In this document: in pieces, positions 40,492 through 45,800 of the stretch
Layout of the letters: each line of letters begins with the position of its first letter
Numbering within the stretch: position 1 is the stretch's first letter
Source of the DNA: an uncultured Eubacteriales bacterium
Lineage (GTDB): Bacteria; Bacillota; Clostridia; Oscillospirales; Oscillospiraceae
Direction: 5' to 3'
Assembly: GCA_900547745.1 (NCBI GenBank)
Contig: URHT01000006.1
Location: forward strand, 1 to 61,768
Length of the DNA stretch: 61,768 nucleotides
The notes under the pieces: model-generated
What the model saw: the letters and a program-made list of their open reading frames with translations, nothing else
The model's database searches: none
Told to the model about the DNA's origin: nothing
Position numbers and translations under genes: made by a program

Positions 40492-40520
40492 ATTATACAG
40501 TAGGCGGCGCACAAATTCAA
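40492..40520 (-). promoter_or_regulatory. Promoter of tRNA-Leu
   Basis: Minus-strand TTGAAT (40520-40515), 17-base spacer, consensus TATAAT (40497-40492), 14 bases before the tRNA. Confidence 0.75.
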
Positions 40521-40568
40521 GGGGAAATTTCGCAAGCTGAAAAACCGGCTCCGATCCGACAGCACATC

Positions 40569-40598
40569 TTGACTTTTTCCCCCAGTCTCTGCTATATT
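40569..40598 (+). promoter_or_regulatory. Promoter of the SMR exporter leader
   Basis: TTGACT (40569-40574), 18-base spacer, TATATT (40593-40598). The transcript would begin at about 40605 and carry a leader of about 105 bases. Confidence 0.65.
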
Positions 40599-40604
40599 GG
40601 CTGT

Positions 40605-40694
40605 GCAGTCTGCCGCCGCCGGGTGGCGGGCCCGCGTTCACCGGCGCACCGTCAGGCCTTAGAAGGTGCGCCCCGTGGGCGCATTTTCTGTTTT
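40605..40694 (+). promoter_or_regulatory. Terminator/anti-terminator leader (riboswitch-like) of the Gdx-type exporter
   Basis: Two mutually exclusive helices are visible. GGCGCACC (40643-40650) pairs perfectly with GGTGCGCC (40665-40672) around a 14-base loop. Alternatively bases 40661-40673 pair with 40677-40689 (13 bp including two G-T pairs, loop CGT) and a T tract follows: a terminator. The shared segment 40665-40672 makes this a switch. An upstream CCGGGTG/CACCGG helix (40619-40625 / 40639-40644) also overlaps the anti-terminator. Guanidine is the obvious candidate ligand from the gene downstream, but I could not match the leader to guanidine-I, -II or -III consensus features. Confidence 0.6.
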
Positions 40695-40709
40695 CGGGAG
40701 GTTTTTCTT

Positions 40710-41024
40710 ATGGCGTGGGTCTATCTCATCATCGCCGGTGGGCTGGAGGTCTTCTGGTCTACCTTCATGAAGCTGTCCGAGGGCTTCACCAGGCTGTGGC
40801 CCTCCGTCTGGACGATCGTGGGCATGCTGGCCAGCTTTTTCTTCCTGTCGCAGGCCATCAAGACCCTGCCCATGGGCACAGCCTACGGCGTCTGGACAGG
40901 CATCGGTGCGCTGGGCGCGGTGATCGTGGGCATCGCGGCGTTCCACGAGCCGGTGACGGCGGCACGGCTCATCTTTGTTGGCCTGCTGCTCATCGGCATC
41001 ATCGGCCTGAAGCTCACCGCATGA
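40710..41024 (+). CDS. gdx: SMR-family guanidinium exporter (Gdx/SugE-like)
   Basis: The 104-residue protein has four membrane helices. It matches the SugE/Gdx branch of small multidrug resistance proteins more than the EmrE branch: GGLEVFWSTFMKLSEGFTRLWPS at the N-terminus with the membrane-embedded Glu of helix 1, then LPMGTAYGVWTGIGALGAVI and GIIGLKLT at the end. Gdx proteins exchange guanidinium for protons as dual-topology dimers. A GGGAGG site precedes the ATG, and a structured attenuator-like leader lies upstream, as is common for guanidine-controlled genes. Confidence 0.88.
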   Translation: MAWVYLIIAGGLEVFWSTFMKLSEGFTRLWPSVWTIVGMLASFFFLSQAIKTLPMGTAYGVWTGIGALGAVIVGIAAFHEPVTAARLIFVGLLLIGIIGLKLTA

Positions 41025-41025
41025 C

Positions 41026-41063
41026 AAAAGGAACGGCGTGACGAAGTCACGCCGTTCCTTTTT
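41026..41063. terminator. Bidirectional terminator between gdx and TRIC-like gene
   Basis: Perfect 17-bp stem (41026-41042 / 41046-41062) with GAA loop, A4 on the left and T5 on the right. Confidence 0.88.
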
Positions 41064-41072
41064 CTATCCGTT

Positions 41073-41690
41073 TTACGCCTTGGGAAAGCTCCACCGGAAC
41101 ACGGCGGCGCAGATGCGCAGCGCCACCGTTACGCCGCAGCCGGCCAGCATGGCCAGTCCCGTGCCCAGCGGCCACAGCGCCCGACATACCGCCGCTCCGG
41201 CCAGGGACGCGCAGGCGTAGATGTGCTTCGTGAAGATGTAGGGCCGCTCCATGCAGCACACGTCCCTCAGTACGCCGCCGCCCACACCGGTCACGGTGCC
41301 CAGAAACAGCACCAGGAACCAGTTGGCCCCGCAGCCCGCCTGTATGGCGATGGCCGCGCCGTGGGCGGAGAAGATGCCCAGGCCGATGGAGTCCGCCACC
41401 AGCAGCACCGCCTCGGCGTATTTGTTGTGTATGTCCGCCTTCCGCCGCCAGATGTAAAACACCAGCACCGACACGGCGATGGCCACCAGCGCCTGCATGG
41501 GATCACGCAGCGCCGCCGGCGGTGTCTGCCCCAGCATCACATCCCGCAGGATGCCGCCGCCCACCGCCGTGGTCATGCCCATCATGGCCACGCCGAACAG
41601 ATCCATCCCCTTGCGGATACCCAGTGCCGCGCCGGACACGGCAAAGGCCACCGCGCCGATCATCTCAAAATACAGCTGAAAATTTCCCAT
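41073..41690 (-). CDS. Trimeric intracellular cation channel (TRIC/UPF0126) family protein
   Basis: This 205-residue membrane protein has about seven helices in two repeats, each with the glycine-rich TRIC signature: GMTTAVGGGILRDVMLG in the first and GTVTGVGGGVLRDVCC in the second. Prokaryotic TRIC proteins (YadS family) form trimeric cation channels; physiological roles in bacteria are unclear. The ATG at 41690 follows GGGAGGAG; a longer frame to 41771 lacks support. Confidence 0.9.
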   Translation of the reverse strand: MGNFQLYFEMIGAVAFAVSGAALGIRKGMDLFGVAMMGMTTAVGGGILRDVMLGQTPPAALRDPMQALVAIAVSVLVFYIWRRKADIHNKYAEAVLLVADSIGLGIFSAHGAAIAIQAGCGANWFLVLFLGTVTGVGGGVLRDVCCMERPYIFTKHIYACASLAGAAVCRALWPLGTGLAMLAGCGVTVALRICAAVFRWSFPKA

Positions 41691-41712
41691 GGTATCTCCT
41701 CCCGACCTGCCT

Positions 41713-41742
41713 ACTATACACCGGCTCCCCCCGTTTCGGCAA
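41713..41742 (-). promoter_or_regulatory. Promoter of the TRIC-like gene
   Basis: Minus-strand TTGCCG (41742-41737), 18-base spacer, TATAGT (41718-41713), 23 bases before the start codon. Confidence 0.5.
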
Positions 41743-41840
41743 GTCCCGTGTGAAAATACGCCGCCCCGCATGTCCGCGCCTGTCTCCGCCGCCGCGCTTC
41801 GTGCTTTCCGGCGCTCCCACCCGCCCCGGCCTGCCGCGCG

Positions 41841-41872
41841 AAAAAAGGCAGGGCCTCGGCCCTGCCTTTTTT
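41841..41872 (-). terminator. Terminator with no protein gene upstream
   Basis: Stem AAAAAAGGCAGGGCC (41841-41855) with its complement (41858-41872) and T6 on either strand. No credible protein gene ends here; it fits as the 3' end of the predicted small RNA. Confidence 0.85.
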
Positions 41873-41971
41873 CTTGGGAGATTTGGGATTTGGGAGAGAA
41901 AAAAAGAAAAGTAGAGAAACAGCATATCTCATCACATCAGGCGGGATGCGGCGGCGCCCCTGCCCTTTGTG
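41841..41971 (-). ncRNA. Predicted ~130-nt small RNA with C-rich repeats, divergent from the LysR gene
   Basis: A minus-strand promoter (TTTACA, 17-base spacer, TATAGT) and a strong intrinsic terminator bracket about 130 bases without a convincing reading frame. Short frames inside have no ribosome-binding site and read through the terminator. The stretch before the terminator is pyrimidine-rich with repeated CCCAAAT units (minus strand of 41873-41898) and a CTCCC core, resembling the C-rich seed regions of Firmicute sRNAs that pair with Shine-Dalgarno sites. The 3' hairpin plus U tract completes the picture. This is a prediction from sequence only. Confidence 0.55.
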
Positions 41972-41977
41972 ATTTTT

Positions 41978-42006
41978 ACTATATCACGAAAATATCTGCT
42001 TGTAAA
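41978..42006 (-). promoter_or_regulatory. Promoter of the predicted small RNA
   Basis: Minus-strand TTTACA (42006-42001), 17-base spacer, TATAGT (41983-41978). The -35 hexamer overlaps that of the LysR promoter on the other strand. Confidence 0.6.
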
Positions 42007-42028
42007 ATTGAAGTTATCCGCGTAAAAT
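42000..42028 (+). promoter_or_regulatory. Promoter of the LysR-family gene
   Basis: TTGTAA (42000-42005), 17-base spacer, TAAAAT (42023-42028), 36 bases before the LysR start. It shares its -35 bases with the divergent small-RNA promoter. Confidence 0.55.
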
Positions 42029-42063
42029 ATAAGCGACTTTTGATATATTTTAGGAGAAACGCC

Positions 42064-42957
42064 ATGACGAATCTGGACATCGAGACATTCTGGGCCGTGG
42101 TGCAGCACGGTACCATGACGGCGGCGGCGGAGGCGCTGTACATCACCCAGCCCACGCTGTCCATGCGCATCCGGGCGCTGGAGGAACGGGTGGGCACGCC
42201 GCTTTTCGTCCGGGGCAAGGGCCAGCGCCGCATCCAACTCACCGCCGCCGGCCAGAAATTTCTGACGCTGGCCCGCCGCTGGCAGCACCTGCTGTCGGAG
42301 ACGGACGCCCTGTCGGAGCTGGAGCAGCGGGCCTACCTGCGCATGGCCGCCACCTACACCACCAACCAGTACGTTCTCCCGGCGGTGTACCAGAAATTTC
42401 TGTCCCTGCATCTGCCGGTGTCCCTGTGGATCCACACCCTGCGGGACGTGGACTCGGCGCAGGCGCTGCTGAACCACGAGCTGGATTTTGCCCTTATCGA
42501 CAGCAACACCGTGTTCAACAGCCAGCTGGAGGTACGCCCCATCTTCCGGGAGCGATTCCTGCTGCTGACCTCGCCGGACAGCCGCTACCCGGCGGAGACG
42601 GATCCCGCCGCGCTGGATCCCGCCAACGAGATCCTGGTCACATGGGATCCGGACTTCATCCGCTGGCACGACAGCTCCTTCGGCCCCGGCGCACGGCCGC
42701 TGCTGTACGCTGACACCCTGCAGGCGGCGGACTTCTTCCCCCGGACGGAGGATCTGTGGGTGGCCGCGCCAGCCATCGCCGCCGCCTCACTGGATCGCTC
42801 CAAGGCCCGGGTCTGCCGCTTCACGCAGGCGCCGCCGGATCGCATCAACTATCTGGTGATGCGCCGGGGCGAGGAGCTGCCGGAGCCGGCCCTCATTTTT
42901 CTGGACGCCCTGCGGGAGCATCTGCTGGGCCGGGAGAATGTGCAGGTATATTTGTAA
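42064..42957 (+). CDS. LysR-family transcriptional regulator
   Basis: A 297-residue LysR-type regulator. The N-terminal winged helix (LDIETFWAVVQHGTMTAAAEAL, then YITQPTLSMRIRALEERVGTPLF) is standard, with a linker helix to about residue 88 and an effector-binding domain of the periplasmic-binding fold behind it. The effector is unknown. The ATG has TAGGAG upstream. LysR proteins usually control a divergent transcript; here the divergent transcript is a predicted small RNA and beyond it the TRIC-like gene. Confidence 0.93.
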   Translation: MTNLDIETFWAVVQHGTMTAAAEALYITQPTLSMRIRALEERVGTPLFVRGKGQRRIQLTAAGQKFLTLARRWQHLLSETDALSELEQRAYLRMAATYTTNQYVLPAVYQKFLSLHLPVSLWIHTLRDVDSAQALLNHELDFALIDSNTVFNSQLEVRPIFRERFLLLTSPDSRYPAETDPAALDPANEILVTWDPDFIRWHDSSFGPGARPLLYADTLQAADFFPRTEDLWVAAPAIAAASLDRSKARVCRFTQAPPDRINYLVMRRGEELPEPALIFLDALREHLLGRENVQVYL

Positions 42958-42975
42958 AAAAGCTGTAAAACCGGG

Positions 42976-43004
42976 TTGACACGCCCCGTTTTTTGGCATA
43001 GGAT
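42976..43004 (+). promoter_or_regulatory. Promoter of the M-box-mgtE transcript
   Basis: Consensus TTGACA (42976-42981), 17-base spacer, TAGGAT (42999-43004). Confidence 0.7.
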
Positions 43005-43023
43005 AAGCGTGTACAACAAAACA

Positions 43024-43195
43024 TGTCCGGTAGGTAAGGCTACCGCGAGGGATATGGGCTGCTGCCGCGAAATGGTGGAGACACCATAAGATGGTTTGAG
43101 CAGGTACTATCGAAACCAAGGTGGTATCTAACGCAGCTTCACCGCCCCGCGATGCTAAAGCTTGTAACGGTACGCAGGTCACGGGGTCCGTGACC
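43024..43195 (+). promoter_or_regulatory. M-box (ykoK leader) Mg2+ riboswitch
   Basis: The leader carries the conserved M-box core: GGTAGGTAAGGCTACCG, then GGGATATGGGCTGCTGCC, GAAATGGTGGAGACACCA, the GAGCAGGTACTATCGAAACC stretch and GGTGGTATCTAACGCAGC. The element precedes a Mg2+ transporter gene, as expected. High Mg2+ should fold the aptamer and permit the downstream terminator, switching mgtE off. The ACGCAGC at 43131-43137 is an exact copy of the terminator's 5' arm and is complementary to its 3' arm, giving a simple anti-terminator. Confidence 0.93.
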
Positions 43196-43205
43196 CTCTC
43201 ATGGT

Positions 43206-43245
43206 ACGCAGCAGGCATCCTACCGCCCGCTGCGTTTTATTTTTT
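43206..43245 (+). terminator. Riboswitch-controlled terminator before mgtE
   Basis: ACGCAGC (43206-43212) pairs with GCTGCGT (43229-43235), followed by a T-rich run to 43245, about 20 bases before the mgtE start. Confidence 0.85.
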
Positions 43246-43265
43246 GTTGAAAGGAGGAACAGGCC

Positions 43266-44651
43266 GTGATCGACTATCAGGAGGAGCTTGACCGCTATTT
43301 AAAGCAGATCGAGACGCTGGCGCACAGTAAGGAGTACGCGAGGCTGCGCGACCTGTTCCTGCCCATGGAGCCCGCCGACATCGCCCTGCTGCTGGAGGAG
43401 TCCGGCCCCAAGCTGATGCCCCTGCTGTACCGTCTGCTGCCCAAGGAGACGGCGGCGGAGGTGTTCGTGGAGCTGGAGCCGGAAAGTCAGGAAATGCTCA
43501 TCAACGGCTTTTCCAACACCGAGCTGAAGGAGGTGCTGGACGAGCTGTATCTGGACGACGCCGTGGACATCGTGGAGGAGATGCCCGCCAGCGTGGTCAT
43601 CCGGATTCTGGACAAGGCCACGCCGGAAATGCGCAAGTCCATCAATGAAATTCTGAAATATCCGGAGGATTCCGCCGGCTCCATCATGAACATGGAGTTC
43701 ATGTCCCTGAAAAAGGATATGACGGTGGAGGACGCCTTCAAGCGCATCCGCCGTATCGGCAGCGAGCTGGAGACTATCAACATCCTGTATGTCACCGATC
43801 CCACCCGCCGCCTGCTGGGCGTGCTGTCCGTCCGCGACCTGCTGCTGGCCAACGAGGATGACATCATCGAGGATATCATGGATCCCGACGTGGTGTGGGC
43901 GCGCACCATGGACGACAAGGAGGATGTGGCGCAGGCGCTGAACAAATACAGCTTCCTGGCCCTGCCCATCGTGGACATGGAAAACCGTCTGGTGGGCATC
44001 GTCACCGTGGACGACGCCATGGACGTCATCGAGGAGGAGACGACGGAGGACTTCGAGAAGATGGCCGCCATGCTGCCCTCAGACAAGCCCTACCTCCGCA
44101 CCGGCGTGCTCGCCACATGGAGATCCCGTCTGCCGTGGCTGATGATCCTGATGCTGTCCGCCACGTTCACCGGCATGATCCTGAACCACTATGAAAGCGC
44201 GCTGGCCGCCTGCCTTGTGCTGAACGCCTATATCCCCATGCTGTCCGGCACCGGCGGTAACTCCGGCACGCAGGCCTCCGTGGCCGTCATCCGCGCCCTG
44301 AGTCTGGATGAGGTGGACTTCTCCGACGTGCTGAAGGTCCTGTGGAAGGAGCTGCGCGTCTCCCTGCTGTGCGGTCTGTGTCTGGCCGGCGCCAATTTCG
44401 TGAAAATGCTGGTGGTGGATCGTCTGCTGCTGGGCAACGCCGAGGTCACGCCCATGGTGTGCCTTGTGGTGTGCCTGACCATCCTGTTCGTGGTGGTCTT
44501 TGCCAAGTGCGTGGGCTGCTCCCTGCCGCTGCTGGCGGAAAAGGTGGGCCTCGATCCCGCCGTGATGGCCAGTCCCTTTATCTCCACCATCGTGGACGCC
44601 ACCAGTCTGCTGATCTATTTCCGCTTCGCGTCGTGGCTGCTGGGCATCTGA
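43266..44651 (+). CDS. mgtE: MgtE-family magnesium transporter
   Basis: The 461-residue channel has the full MgtE layout: an N-terminal helical Mg2+-sensing domain (to about 140), two CBS domains (about 145-265, LLGVLSVRDLLLA and RLVGIVTVDDAMDVIE), a plug helix and five membrane helices with the pore signature MLSGTGGNSGTQASV. It imports Mg2+ and closes when cytosolic Mg2+ is high. The start is GTG at 43266, set by AAAGGAGG ten bases upstream. It is controlled by the M-box in its leader. Confidence 0.96.
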   Translation: MIDYQEELDRYLKQIETLAHSKEYARLRDLFLPMEPADIALLLEESGPKLMPLLYRLLPKETAAEVFVELEPESQEMLINGFSNTELKEVLDELYLDDAVDIVEEMPASVVIRILDKATPEMRKSINEILKYPEDSAGSIMNMEFMSLKKDMTVEDAFKRIRRIGSELETINILYVTDPTRRLLGVLSVRDLLLANEDDIIEDIMDPDVVWARTMDDKEDVAQALNKYSFLALPIVDMENRLVGIVTVDDAMDVIEEETTEDFEKMAAMLPSDKPYLRTGVLATWRSRLPWLMILMLSATFTGMILNHYESALAACLVLNAYIPMLSGTGGNSGTQASVAVIRALSLDEVDFSDVLKVLWKELRVSLLCGLCLAGANFVKMLVVDRLLLGNAEVTPMVCLVVCLTILFVVVFAKCVGCSLPLLAEKVGLDPAVMASPFISTIVDATSLLIYFRFASWLLGI

Positions 44652-44698
44652 AAAATTTGTATCTTTTCCATGGCATAGCGCCGCCGTTTTCGGACAAG

Positions 44699-44736
44699 AT
44701 AGAGTTGGGTCGTATGGCCTGACTCTATTTTTCTTT
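44699..44736 (+). terminator. Terminator of mgtE
   Basis: ATAGAGT (44699-44705) pairs with ACTCTAT (44722-44728), with further inner pairs, and a T-rich tail follows. It separates mgtE from the DUF1540 gene. Confidence 0.75.
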
Positions 44737-44752
44737 TACGGGAGGAAACGCC

Positions 44753-44947
44753 ATGAATCGCGCTTGTACCAACGACGGGTGCAGCTGCACCCCCAACTCT
44801 TCCATCAAGTGTACCGTCACCAACTGCGCTCACCACTGCAAGGACGTGAACAACTGCGGCCTCAGCTCCATCCAGGTGGGCACCCACGAGAGCAGCCCCT
44901 CCATGGATCAGTGCACCGACTGCCAGAGCTTCCAGAAGTGCCAGTAA
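44753..44947 (+). CDS. DUF1540 cysteine-rich small protein
   Basis: A 64-residue protein with ten cysteines. The central IKCTVTNCAHHCKDVNNCGLSSIQVG block is the DUF1540 domain (shown here as one 26-residue region near positions 18-43, key residues Cys20, Cys25, His27-28, Cys29 and Cys35), and more cysteines lie in the N-terminal CTNDGCSC and C-terminal CTDCQSFQKC. The pattern suggests metal binding. The role is unknown; many spore-formers carry several copies. GGGAGG lies before the ATG. It follows mgtE's terminator. Confidence 0.88.
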   Translation: MNRACTNDGCSCTPNSSIKCTVTNCAHHCKDVNNCGLSSIQVGTHESSPSMDQCTDCQSFQKCQ

Positions 44948-44960
44948 CGCATCCCGCGTG

Positions 44961-45026
44961 CTGACCGGCAGAGCGGCTCCGCTCCCCGGACGCCGTCTGC
45001 CCCTCCGTGTGCCGACCCACACGGAG
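44961..45026 (+). promoter_or_regulatory. Two consecutive hairpins between DUF1540 and the TauE/SafE genes
   Basis: GGCAGA (44967-44972) pairs with TCTGCC (44996-45001) around an inner GCGG/CCGC helix, followed at once by CTCCGTGTG (45003-45011) with CACACGGAG (45018-45026). No T tract follows, so this is not a plain intrinsic terminator. It lies 23 bases before the exporter start and could be a leader structure or an operator. Confidence 0.4.
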
Positions 45027-45048
45027 TACATAGCAGGGAGGTGAGGAC

Positions 45049-45402
45049 ATGCGGACATCGGTGAAATACGCCGTGGCCGGTACGCTGGCCGGGGCGGCCA
45101 ACGGCTGCTTCGGCGGTGGCGGCGGCATGGTGCTGCTGCCCCTGCTCACCCGCTGGTGCCATGTGGAGGAGAAGAAGGCCTTCGCCACCTGCGTGGCGGT
45201 GATCCTGCCGTTCTGCGTGGTGTCCGCCGCCGTCTACCTGCTGCGCACGCCCCTCGACCTCCCGCAGGCCCTGCCCTACCTGCTGGGAGGACTGGCCGGT
45301 GGCTTTGTGGGCGGCCGGCTGTTTCCCCGGGTGCCCGCCCCGTGGCTGCGGTATCTCTTTGCCGCCTTTCTGGTGTACGGCGGCATCCGCTACCTTCTGT
45401 GA
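45049..45402 (+). CDS. TauE/SafE-family exporter, N-terminal half protein
   Basis: This 117-residue protein has about four membrane helices. It opens with the TauE/SafE repeat signature (AVAGTLAGAANGCFGGGGGMVLLPLL) and ends with FLVYGGIRYLL. Full-length members (~250 residues, eight helices) contain two such repeats; here the second is a separate gene overlapping by four bases. The pair probably forms a heteromeric exporter for sulfite, sulfoacetate-like or other organosulfur anions. The ATG has GGGAGG upstream. Confidence 0.85.
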   Translation: MRTSVKYAVAGTLAGAANGCFGGGGGMVLLPLLTRWCHVEEKKAFATCVAVILPFCVVSAAVYLLRTPLDLPQALPYLLGGLAGGFVGGRLFPRVPAPWLRYLFAAFLVYGGIRYLL

Positions 45403-45773
45403 CGGCGTGGCTCCTGCCGGTGCTGGCGGGCTTCTGCACCGGTATCCTGTCGGCATGGGGCGTAGGCGGCGGCACCCTGCTGCTGCTGATCATGACCCTG
45501 TTTCTGGGGGTGGAGCAGGCCGATGCCATGGCCATCAATCTGCTGTACTTCCTGCCCACAGCGGCCATGGGGCTGCTGTACCACCGGAAAAACGGGCTTC
45601 TGGAGCGTCCTGTCCTCCGGGCCGCCGCCCCGTGGGGCACGGCGGCAGCCGCCGCCGGTGCGCTGCTGGCCACCGCCGTGGACGTGTCCCTGCTGCGCCG
45701 CCCCTTCGGCATCTACCTGCTGCTGGCCGCCGCCAATCTGCTGCTGCAAGCGAAAAAACCGGGAAAGACCTGA
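45399..45773 (+). CDS. TauE/SafE-family exporter, C-terminal half protein
   Basis: A 124-residue partner with about four helices and the repeat signature GFCTGILSAWGVGGGTLLLLIM. It starts at a GTG that overlaps the TGA of the first half gene (GTGA), a standard coupling arrangement. No separate ribosome-binding site is visible and none would be needed. The frame shift between halves is clean and each half has its own start and stop, so this looks like a real two-gene exporter rather than a sequencing error. The stop lies in the loop of the shared terminator. Confidence 0.82.
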   Translation: MTAWLLPVLAGFCTGILSAWGVGGGTLLLLIMTLFLGVEQADAMAINLLYFLPTAAMGLLYHRKNGLLERPVLRAAAPWGTAAAAAGALLATAVDVSLLRRPFGIYLLLAAANLLLQAKKPGKT

Positions 45774-45788
45774 TGTCTTTCCCGGTTT
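45756..45788. terminator. Terminator shared by the TauE/SafE pair and the HtrA-like gene
   Basis: Perfect 14-bp stem (45756-45769 / 45775-45788) with five-base loop; six T follow on the minus strand. The stop codon of the TauE half gene falls in the loop. Confidence 0.82.
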
Positions 45789-45800
45789 CCGCTTCTTGTA

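Noticed and set aside
40605..40694. Direct assignment as guanidine-III riboswitch
   Set aside because: Some bases (GTCAGG after a CCGG helix) resemble it, but the expected pseudoknot does not form; left unassigned.
41665..41935. Leftward short frames inside the predicted small RNA
   Set aside because: They lack ribosome-binding sites, are low complexity, and continue through the intrinsic terminator.
45003..45026. Intrinsic terminator of the DUF1540 gene
   Set aside because: The hairpin is strong but no T tract follows on the plus strand; listed only as a structured leader.
45399..45402. TauE/SafE split read as a frameshifted pseudogene
   Set aside because: The second half has its own GTG overlapping the first stop, and each half is a complete four-helix unit. 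A sequencing error is still possible but not the simplest reading.
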